In this document: positions 6,846 to 11,458 of the stretch, in pieces
How positions within the stretch are numbered: position 1 is the stretch's first letter
Layout of the letters: the number at the start of each line of letters is the position of its first letter
DNA from: Candidatus Iainarchaeum sp.
Lineage (GTDB): Archaea; Iainarchaeota; Iainarchaeia; Iainarchaeales; JAAZKV01
DNA length: 11,458 nucleotides
Direction: 5' to 3'
NCBI GenBank assembly: GCA_018691995.1
Contig: JABHJM010000009.1
Location: forward strand, 1 to 11,458
Notes under the pieces: model-generated
Told to the model about the DNA's origin: nothing
Seen by the model: the letters and a program-made list of their open reading frames with translations, nothing else
Databases searched by the model: none
Program-made: the position numbers and the translations under genes

Positions 6846-6878
6846 ACCGGTTGGAAAAATACTTAACGTGAAAGTATT

Positions 6879-7418
6879 ATGGAAATATTAAAAATTAAAG
6901 GACATACAGTAAATTTTGTTCCAACAAAAGCATCTCACAATCGACGAGCAGTACAATACCAAAACCGAATAATTAGTTCTCTTGAAAAACTTGGAACTAA
7001 ACGTGACGATGTCGAAATTGAATTTGAAGGTTTTTGTGGAAAAGATGCAAAAGCGACAATAACCTGGTACTTTAAAGGGCACAGAATGTATTATGAAATT
7101 GCTTCTAAGAAATCATATGTAGATAATTTGTTTATAATCTCAAAGATTATTGAAAATGAAATTGACTTGGTTCTTGATGAGAAAAAACCCCTTGAAGAAT
7201 TTTTAGCTGAATTTGAAGAAGATGAAGATGTTCATGATGAACGAAAAAATGCAAGAGAATTCTTTGAACTTTCAGAAGATCATCAAGATCTTGGCGAAAT
7301 AGATAAAAAATATAAAAAATTAGCTCAAACACTTCATCCAGATATGCCAACTGGAAATGTTGAACAATTTAAACAACTAAATTATCACCATAAAATTCTA
7401 AAAAGAGAACTTGCCTAA
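6879..7418 (+). CDS. Small J-domain protein with an uncharacterised N-terminal region
   Basis: A 179-residue soluble protein. The C-terminal part, about 125-178, looks like a J domain: a helix AREFFELSEDHQDLGEIDKKYKKLAQ followed by HPD at 153-155 (in TLHPDMPTG), then a third helix QFKQLNYHHKILKREL. HPD is the tripeptide that J proteins use to stimulate the ATPase of DnaK/Hsp70. The N-terminal 100 residues, with basic KASHNRRAVQYQNRI near 17-31 and a beta-rich ITWYFKGHRMYYEIA near 61-75, match no family I can name. An acidic linker (about 101-122) joins the two. There is no glycine-rich or zinc-finger region, so it is not a full DnaJ. ATG at 6879 has a GTGA Shine-Dalgarno site. It is alone on its strand except for the small gene downstream, and no DnaK is in view. 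The J domain is well supported; the client or DNA/RNA role is unknown. Confidence 0.8.
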   Translation: MEILKIKGHTVNFVPTKASHNRRAVQYQNRIISSLEKLGTKRDDVEIEFEGFCGKDAKATITWYFKGHRMYYEIASKKSYVDNLFIISKIIENEIDLVLDEKKPLEEFLAEFEEDEDVHDERKNAREFFELSEDHQDLGEIDKKYKKLAQTLHPDMPTGNVEQFKQLNYHHKILKRELA

Positions 7419-7425
7419 TTTTTTT
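7419..7425 (+). terminator. T-tract terminator of the J-domain gene
   Basis: Seven T follow the stop codon at once, without a clear hairpin. This is enough for archaeal intrinsic termination and is consistent with a separate promoter for the next gene. Confidence 0.45.
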
Positions 7426-7444
7426 AAAAAATCTAACAAAAAGA

Positions 7445-7452
7445 TTTATTAA
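7445..7452 (+). promoter_or_regulatory. Putative TATA box of the 55-residue membrane protein gene
   Basis: TTTATTAA, preceded by the purine-rich AAAAAGA that suits a BRE, is centred about 53 nt before the ATG, leaving a leader of about 28 nt that includes the Shine-Dalgarno site. A second TATA-like TTTATAAA at 7472-7479 is closer, but using it would remove that site. Confidence 0.45.
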
Positions 7453-7488
7453 CAACAATCTCCTTCTTTAATTTATAAAAATTAAATA

Positions 7489-7495
7489 GAGTGAT
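7489..7495 (+). promoter_or_regulatory. Shine-Dalgarno site that supports the small gene
   Basis: GAGTGAT matches the archaeal consensus GGAGGTGAT over its 3' part and lies 6 nt before the ATG at 7502. It is the main evidence that this short frame is translated. Confidence 0.55.
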
Positions 7496-7501
7496 TATTA
7501 G

Positions 7502-7669
7502 ATGGGAATAAGTATAGGATTACCAGGTTTTCCAGTAGAAGCACTATTTGGACTTGTAGCGATTTTTCTTTTTTTTGCTCCAACAATCCTTGATTGGGCA
7601 TGGACAAGTTATATTGGTGCTTTATTTTTTACAGCAATAACAATAGTTATTGTTAAATATAAAAAATAA
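7502..7669 (+). CDS. Small two-helix membrane protein, 55 residues, unknown function
   Basis: A short open frame not matching any family I recognise. Residues 1-12 are Gly/Ile/Pro-rich (MGISIGLPGFPV), about 13-30 form one hydrophobic helix (FGLVAIFLFFAP), a short DWAWT turn follows, about 36-52 form a second helix, and the tail ends KYKK. Two positively charged groups at the end and Asp31 in the turn suggest both termini on the cytoplasmic side. Support for it being real: a Shine-Dalgarno site at ideal spacing, a TATA box at suitable distance, a T-tract terminator separating it from the J-domain gene, and a protein of clearly membrane-like composition. It ends 28 nt before the stop of the convergent HAD gene. 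No partner is evident from its neighbours. It could be a membrane-stress or accessory peptide, but that is only a guess. Confidence 0.65.
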   Translation: MGISIGLPGFPVEALFGLVAIFLFFAPTILDWAWTSYIGALFFTAITIVIVKYKK

Positions 7670-7674
7670 AAAAA
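7661..7674 (-). terminator. T-tract terminator of the HAD gene
   Basis: On the minus strand, about 23 nt after the HAD stop, there are seven T, one A and six T. The tract overlaps the last codons of the convergent small membrane-protein gene. Confidence 0.45.
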
Positions 7675-7697
7675 GTGGAATTCGATTACACACTATC

Positions 7698-8387
7698 TTA
7701 CTTTCTTCTTTTGATTTTCTTTTTAACAACTTTTTTAGTCACAACTCTTCTCCTTCTAGCTTCAACAACTTTCTTCTCTCTAACTAATCGTGTGAGTAAC
7801 CCTTGTACTGTATGCATGTGTGCTCGCCCTTTTTCTTTCTCAAGTTGCCAACCATAAGTAACTCCAATAAATTTAACTCCTGCTTTTTTTGCACTCGATC
7901 TATCACTTTTTGTATCTCCCACAAAAAGAACTTCTGACTTTTTCAGACCCCTTTTTTTGACAAAATCATTAACTGCATCAACTTTACTTGCATGCACATC
8001 TTTTGCATACACTGCATCGAAAAGCCCAAAGCTTTTTCCAAGAGCTTGCTTTACATTCGCTTTGAAATTTGATGTTGCAATAGCTAAAGAAAAACCTTCT
8101 TTTTTTAATGCCAACAAAAGTTCTGGAACCCCCGGAAATGGTTTTGGAAAATATTTTTTACTAAATTGTTTTGTGTAAATATCCATTATTTCTGGAATTA
8201 CTTTTTCTGGAAAACCAGCCCTTCTCAAAAAATTATCCATCGGAGTTGCAGCAACAAGCTTCCCTTCCCCTGGTTTTGGAAGATTCAAACCAAGCTTGAA
8301 TTGTTTATTCATATCTCTACAAAACTCAACATGAGGTTCAAGTGAATCAACTAAGACCCCATCGACATCAAAAACAATAGCTTTCAT
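7698..8387 (-). CDS. HAD-family phosphatase with a strongly basic C-terminal tail
   Basis: A 229-residue haloacid dehalogenase-type hydrolase of the phosphoglycolate phosphatase/beta-phosphoglucomutase-like group, expected to dephosphorylate a small phosphorylated metabolite in the cytoplasm. Seen: motif I FDVDGVLVDS (6-15; Asp7 nucleophile, Asp9), an alpha-helical cap at about 16-80, motif II ATSN at 104-107, motif III Lys135, and motif IV VGDTKSD at 156-162. The catalytic set is complete. Odd: from about residue 203 the chain leaves the usual fold and ends in a tail of Arg, Lys and Val (RRRRVVTKKVV, then KKKIKRRK), suggesting nucleic-acid, ribosome or membrane-surface contact. ATG at 8387 has no Shine-Dalgarno site, but a TATA box lies 25 nt upstream, so the mRNA is probably leaderless. 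It is transcribed away from the peptidase terminator and converges on the small membrane-protein gene. Substrate is unknown. Confidence 0.87.
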   Translation of the reverse strand: MKAIVFDVDGVLVDSLEPHVEFCRDMNKQFKLGLNLPKPGEGKLVAATPMDNFLRRAGFPEKVIPEIMDIYTKQFSKKYFPKPFPGVPELLLALKKEGFSLAIATSNFKANVKQALGKSFGLFDAVYAKDVHASKVDAVNDFVKKRGLKKSEVLFVGDTKSDRSSAKKAGVKFIGVTYGWQLEKEKGRAHMHTVQGLLTRLVREKKVVEARRRRVVTKKVVKKKIKRRK

Positions 8388-8408
8388 ATAAAGAATAATC
8401 TTCCAAAG

Positions 8409-8416
8409 TATAAAAA
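8409..8416 (-). promoter_or_regulatory. TATA box of the HAD gene, leaderless geometry
   Basis: TTTTTATA on the minus strand is centred about 25 nt before the ATG at 8387. No Shine-Dalgarno site lies between them, which predicts a leaderless transcript. Confidence 0.55.
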
Positions 8417-8423
8417 GCTTTTT

Positions 8424-8460
8424 AAAAAAATAGAAAAAAGAGAGCTTTTTGCCCTCTCTT
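8424..8460 (-). terminator. Hairpin and T-tract terminator of the peptidase gene
   Basis: The minus strand has arms AAGAGAG/CTCTCTT (7 bp, 9-nt loop) beginning at the stop codon itself, then a run of T, CTA, and seven T. It resembles a bacterial intrinsic terminator, and its tail is nearly identical to that at 9483. Confidence 0.75.
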
Positions 8461-9232
8461 ATTTTTTCAATAGTTCATCCAAAGAAGTAAATTCTTTTTT
8501 TGAATAAATTTTTTCTTTGTGAAAAATACCTTTTTTCCAAAAGATCTTATATGCACAAGCAGTTGGTTTACTTTTTAAGATTCGATACTTATCTCCAACA
8601 ACTTCAAGTGCAGTACAATTTTCAAGAGCAATTGAAACAATTTTCGGAGTTGTTTCCATCATTCTTTTCAAATCTTTTTGTCGATGTGTTTCAACATCAT
8701 AATGTGGACAACAAAGTGCTTTGATAAATCCAAGACTAGTTACTTTAATTAATTTATTACTCCCACTTGTGAATTTTCTTGAATCTGAATTTCCACTTTC
8801 AAACCAACAAATTGCACCAGCGCTAAGTCCTGATAATACAATTCCTTTTTTGTGTGCTTTTTTTAGAATTTTATCAACACCAATTTTTCTCCACAGAGTC
8901 ATCATCGCAAGAGTGTTTCCTCCACCAACATAAATTATGTCAGATGAAAGTATTTTTTGTTCGATTTCTTTTTTTGATTGTTTTTCACGTATTAAATAAA
9001 GTACACTAACCTTACAACCAAGTTTTGAAAAATGTTTTTTTATGATTTCAAAATAGCCTTCTGAATCTGAACTTGCGGTTGGAATGAAAAGAAGTTTTGG
9101 TTTTTTCTTCCCACTTTGTTTTATTATTTCTTTATCAATTAAAAGGGTTTCAGTTGGGTAATGTCCTCCACTCTCACGGGGTCGTCCCATTTCTCCTCCA
9201 CCAATCGCAATTATCTTTTTTTCTTTTCCCAT
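8459..9232 (-). CDS. Peptidase E-like serine hydrolase (family S51, GATase1-like fold)
   Basis: A 257-residue cytoplasmic protein of the peptidase E family, whose known members cleave Asp-X dipeptides; the related cyanophycinases also belong here. Seen: IIAIGGGEMG at 7-16, LLFIPTAS at 47-54, YVGGGNT at 101-107, and the nucleophile elbow GLSAGAICW with Ser137. His177 in CPHYD and Glu204 in ALENCTALEV fit the other two positions of the Ser-His-Glu triad. The length is slightly above the usual 230 residues because of a Lys-rich C-terminal tail. The frame reaches back to a TTG at 9301, but ATG at 9232 starts right before the first strand of the fold and has AAAGGAG upstream, so I use that. A terminator follows its stop directly. 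The substrate could differ from Asp dipeptides, since distant archaeal members are often only annotated as type 1 GATase-like. Confidence 0.83.
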   Translation of the reverse strand: MGKEKKIIAIGGGEMGRPRESGGHYPTETLLIDKEIIKQSGKKKPKLLFIPTASSDSEGYFEIIKKHFSKLGCKVSVLYLIREKQSKKEIEQKILSSDIIYVGGGNTLAMMTLWRKIGVDKILKKAHKKGIVLSGLSAGAICWFESGNSDSRKFTSGSNKLIKVTSLGFIKALCCPHYDVETHRQKDLKRMMETTPKIVSIALENCTALEVVGDKYRILKSKPTACAYKIFWKKGIFHKEKIYSKKEFTSLDELLKK

Positions 9233-9296
9233 AATATCAATTCTCCTTTGTACAATATATTCTTTTTTATTCTCAAGAAAGAATAACTTGATTTTA

Positions 9297-9327
9297 GCCA
9301 AGATATTTTCTAGCCTCTTGGCAGGCT
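9297..9327 (-). promoter_or_regulatory. Two mutually exclusive hairpins before the peptidase gene
   Basis: Reading the minus strand, AGCCT/AGGCT (9327-9323 with 9316-9312) can pair around a loop GCCAAG. That same GCCAAG, with the next A, can instead pair as GCCAAGA/TCTTGGC (9322-9316 with 9303-9297). The two structures cannot coexist. This is an attenuator- or switch-like layout about 65-95 nt before the ATG, but no T-tract or hidden Shine-Dalgarno site shows what would be controlled. Confidence 0.35.
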
Positions 9328-9482
9328 TTAATTGATATTATTAGAATCAGTGCTTACGCTAACTGGTTTAATTTGGGGTGAAAACCTTACTTTTTGTATT
9401 CCAGCGAACATACACATGTTATAATTGTGCTTTTTTTTATTAATAAGAAATAGTTGTCTTTTAGTGTAACAATTTATATATT

Positions 9483-9517
9483 AAAAAAATAGAAAAAGAG
9501 GGAAATTAATCCCCCTT
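9483..9517 (-). terminator. Hairpin and T-tract terminator of the PPDK gene
   Basis: The minus strand has arms AAGGGGGA and TCCCTCTT (8 bp with one G-U pair, 6-nt loop), then TTTCTATTTTTTT. It lies about 50 nt after the PPDK stop. Confidence 0.7.
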
Positions 9518-9560
9518 CAAATTATATTTACTTTTTTTCTCGCGCCTAACGCTTTCTTGA

Positions 9561-9584
9561 TGAAACTTCTATTTAGAAGTTTCA
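9561..9584. repeat. Perfect 10-bp inverted repeat across the PPDK stop codon
   Basis: Arms TGAAACTTCT (9561-9570) and AGAAGTTTCA (9575-9584) enclose a 4-nt loop. The TAG stop of PPDK (9569-9571) lies in the loop and the adjoining arm. No T-tract follows, so it may protect the mRNA 3' end or be a coincidence of the last codons. Confidence 0.5.
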
Positions 9585-11458
9585 CGAAGTGCTGCTTGTG
9601 CTGCTGCAAGTCTTGCGATTGGAACTCTATAAGGAGAGCATGACACATTTGACAAACCAATTCTGTGACAGAATTCAACACTTGTTGGTTCTCCTCCGTG
9701 TTCTCCGCAAATCCCAATGTCAATGTCTGGATTAACTTCTCTTGCTGCTTTTACAGCCATTTCCATTAATTTTCCAACACCTTCTTGATCAATTGCTTGG
9801 AATGGATCTCGCGCGTATATTCCCATATCCACATATGGGCCTAAGAATTTTCCCGCATCATCTCTTGAGAATCCACAAGCCATTTGTGTTAAGTCGTTTG
9901 TTCCAAATGAAATGAAATCTGCTTCTTTTGCAAATTCATTAGCTGTTAATGCAGCTCTTGGTACTTCAAACATTGTTCCAACTGAGTAAGAACCTTCTTC
10001 TGCTCCCACTTCTGCTGCAACTCTTTTTACAAGTGCTTTAAGTTCAGTGAATTCTTTTATATTTCCAACTAAGGGAACTTCGATTTCTGGAATTACTGTT
10101 TTTCCTTTTGCTCGAGAGTTTTTAGCTGCAGTTAGAATTGCTCTTACTTGCATTTCCATTATTTCTGGATAAACAAGAGCTAAACGACATCCACGAAAGC
10201 CAAGCATTGGATTGAACTCGTGCAATGTTTCAATTGTTTCTTTTATTTTTGCACTTTCAACCCCAAGTTCAGTTGCAATTTCATCGATTTCTTTATCTTC
10301 TTTTGGCAAGAATTCGTGCAAAGGTGGATCAAGCATTCTAATAATTACGGGGAGGTCGTCCATTGCGTCAAAAATTCCTTCAAAGTCTGCTATTTGGAAT
10401 GGCTCAATTTTTGCAAGAGCCACTTTTCTTCCTGCTAAATCTTTTGATAGAATCATTTCTCTTACTGCTTTGATTCTTTCAGCATCAAAGAACATGTGTT
10501 CTGTTCTAATTAGACCAATTCCTTCTGCTCCAAAATCTCTTGCAAGCTTTGCGTCGCTTGGTGTGTCAGCGTTTGTTCTAACTTTCATTGTACGAAATTC
10601 ATCAGCCCAACCCATTAGAGTCGCAAATTCTTCATCCATTGATGGTTCAACTGTTGGAACTTCGCCGGCAATAACTTCTCCAGTTGTTCCATTTAGAGAT
10701 ACAATATCTCCTTCTTTTACAACTGTGTCACCAACAGTGAATTGTTTTGCTTCTTCATCAACTGTGATACTTTCAGCTCCTGCAACACAACATTTTCCCA
10801 TTCCTCTTGCAACAACTGCTGCGTGTGAAGTCATTCCTCCACGAGCTGTTAGGATTCCTTGTGCTGAATGCATTCCTTCAATATCTTCAGGGCTAGTTTC
10901 AACTCTTACTAGAATTACACTTTTTCCTTCTTCTGCTTCCATTTTTGCATGTTCTGCTGTGAACACTGCTTCCCCAACTGCCGCTCCTGGCGAAGCTGGT
11001 AATGCTTTTGTTAATGCAGTGTACGTAGCAGCAGGATCAAATTGTTTGTGTAATAATTGATCTAGTGCATTTGGATCTACTCGAAGAACGCCTTCTTCTT
11101 TTGTAATTAATTTTTCTCCAACCATATCAACTGCAATTTTTACTGCAGCTTTTCCAGTTCTTTTTCCTGTTCTTGTTTGAAGAATGTATAATTTTTTGTC
11201 TTCTATTGTGAATTCAAAATCTTGCATTTCTTTGTAGTGTGTTTCAAGTTTTGCTCTTACCGCAACTAATTCTTCATGTGCGTGTGGCATAACGTTAGCT
11301 AGTTCTGCAATTGGTAATGGTGTTCTAATTCCTGCTACAACGTCTTCACCTTGTGCGTTCATTAAGAATTCTCCGTAGAAAATATTTTCTCCTGTTGCTG
11401 GATCTCTTGTGAAAGCTACTCCAGTTCCACTAGTTTCCCCCATATTTCCAAATACCAT
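9569..11458 (-). CDS. ppdK: Pyruvate, phosphate dikinase, C-terminal 629 residues (cut by the right window edge)
   Basis: The enzyme interconverts pyruvate, ATP and phosphate with PEP, AMP and pyrophosphate. The visible part begins inside the ATP-grasp region (GTGVAFTRDP at 11-20, QTRTGKRTGKAA at 94-105), passes through the swivelling phosphohistidine domain with GGMTSHAAVVARGMG at 207-221 (His212), and then the PEP/pyruvate barrel with GIGLIRTEHMFF, GFRGCRL, FGTNDLTQM (518-526) and GICGEHGG with Cys584. The His-to-Cys distance of 372 is close to the 376 of the Clostridium symbiosum enzyme as I recall it, so about 240 residues, the nucleotide-binding N-terminus, lie beyond the edge. The Met at the edge is internal and not the start. 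All key residues look intact. PPDK rather than PEP synthase is indicated by TARGGMTSH and the conserved GCRL region. Its stop sits in a perfect hairpin and a terminator follows. It likely serves glycolysis or gluconeogenesis. Confidence 0.95.
   Translation of the reverse strand: MVFGNMGETSGTGVAFTRDPATGENIFYGEFLMNAQGEDVVAGIRTPLPIAELANVMPHAHEELVAVRAKLETHYKEMQDFEFTIEDKKLYILQTRTGKRTGKAAVKIAVDMVGEKLITKEEGVLRVDPNALDQLLHKQFDPAATYTALTKALPASPGAAVGEAVFTAEHAKMEAEEGKSVILVRVETSPEDIEGMHSAQGILTARGGMTSHAAVVARGMGKCCVAGAESITVDEEAKQFTVGDTVVKEGDIVSLNGTTGEVIAGEVPTVEPSMDEEFATLMGWADEFRTMKVRTNADTPSDAKLARDFGAEGIGLIRTEHMFFDAERIKAVREMILSKDLAGRKVALAKIEPFQIADFEGIFDAMDDLPVIIRMLDPPLHEFLPKEDKEIDEIATELGVESAKIKETIETLHEFNPMLGFRGCRLALVYPEIMEMQVRAILTAAKNSRAKGKTVIPEIEVPLVGNIKEFTELKALVKRVAAEVGAEEGSYSVGTMFEVPRAALTANEFAKEADFISFGTNDLTQMACGFSRDDAGKFLGPYVDMGIYARDPFQAIDQEGVGKLMEMAVKAAREVNPDIDIGICGEHGGEPTSVEFCHRIGLSNVSCSPYRVPIARLAAAQAALRETSK

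Larger units (their letters stand above)
6587..6878. other. Divergent intergenic region between the DHH and J-domain genes
   Basis: About 290 nt of very AT-rich sequence with no convincing gene beyond a 7-codon minus-strand frame (6682-6705). It holds the two divergent promoters, a 7-bp hairpin in the DHH leader, an inverted repeat around the plus-strand TATA box, and a short direct repeat of TTTGGC near 6786-6802. The first roughly 60 nt before the DHH start are nearly pure A/T. Confidence 0.6.
9233..9568. other. Long intergenic region between the PPDK and peptidase genes
   Basis: A 336-nt stretch with no convincing protein gene. From right to left it holds the PPDK 3' hairpin, the PPDK terminator, an AT-rich stretch with an eight-T run on the plus strand (9431-9438), a more GC-rich part at about 9345-9410 with short pairing segments (CTGG/CCAG, GGTTT/AAACC), two overlapping hairpins, and the peptidase Shine-Dalgarno site. 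A TATA-like GAATATATTG on the minus strand near 9253-9262 could serve the peptidase gene. I could not fit a tRNA, a C/D-box RNA or a known riboswitch. Confidence 0.5.

Noticed and set aside
6596..6878. Possible CRISPR-like or tandem repeats in the AT-rich divergent region
   Set aside because: Only homopolymer-like A/T runs and one short TTTGGC duplication are present; there is no regular repeat and spacer pattern.
9233..9301. N-terminal extension of the peptidase from a TTG
   Set aside because: The fold begins just after the ATG at 9232, which has a Shine-Dalgarno site; the extension falls on the inverted repeats of the leader.
9345..9410. Possible tRNA or C/D-box RNA in the intergenic region
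   Set aside because: No T-loop consensus, no cloverleaf pairing, and no C-box RTGATGA with a matching D-box could be found on either strand.
9373..9438. Possible short plus-strand gene after GGGGTGA at 9375-9381
   Set aside because: The site looks like a Shine-Dalgarno sequence, but no start codon lies at the right distance; a GTG within it opens only about 21 codons.
9517..9723. A 68-codon minus-strand frame across the PPDK 3' end
   Set aside because: It is an out-of-frame shadow of PPDK that runs into the 3' flank, with no supported start.
10212..11060. A 282-codon plus-strand open frame opposite the PPDK gene
   Set aside because: Its product is Ser/Ile/Pro-rich with no recognisable domain, and it runs exactly antisense to strongly conserved PPDK motifs. 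It is explained by codon bias of the real gene.

Overview
The window is AT-rich (by eye about two thirds A+T) and gene-dense, and it looks archaeal, most likely from a small-genome DPANN lineage (Woesearchaeota/Pacearchaeota-like; inferred from gene content and style, not proven). Pointers are Shine-Dalgarno sites of the GGTGA/GGTGAG type, TATA boxes (TTTATA-like) about 25 nt before several starts, T-tract terminators, an archaeal-style OB-fold plus DHH phosphoesterase, and a small J-domain protein. There is no CRISPR array, insertion sequence, tRNA or rRNA that I can see.

Positions 1-3961, minus strand: a tightly packed pyrimidine operon. Reading in the direction of transcription it holds an isopropylmalate/malate-type decarboxylating dehydrogenase, pyrE (orotate phosphoribosyltransferase), a single-chain fusion of PyrD and PyrK (dihydroorotate dehydrogenase with its FAD/2Fe-2S/NAD electron-transfer subunit), and pyrC (dihydroorotase, cut by the window edge). 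Spacings run from a 10-nt gap to 1- and 10-nt overlaps. PyrC, PyrDK and PyrE would carry carbamoyl-aspartate through dihydroorotate and orotate to OMP. The dehydrogenase at the head has no established role there.

Positions 4028-6878, minus strand: a single-pass membrane-anchored protein with a GATase1-like outer domain, preceded by an OB-fold/DHH phosphoesterase. Each appears to have its own promoter.

Positions 6820-7669, plus strand: a J-domain protein with an uncharacterised N-terminal region, then a 55-residue two-helix membrane protein.

Positions 7661-11458, minus strand: a HAD phosphatase with a very basic C-terminal tail, a peptidase E-like (S51) serine hydrolase, and the C-terminal 629 residues of pyruvate, phosphate dikinase running off the right edge. 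The last two genes end at hairpin terminators with nearly the same A/T tail. The 336-nt stretch between them has no convincing gene but contains several inverted repeats, including two mutually exclusive hairpins.

Most of the content is ordinary metabolism. The items most worth a second look are the PyrD-PyrK fusion, the dehydrogenase with altered coenzyme-site motifs heading the pyr operon, inverted repeats that frame TATA boxes, the J-domain protein, and the overlapping hairpins before the peptidase gene. I see no clear new defence or mobile system.
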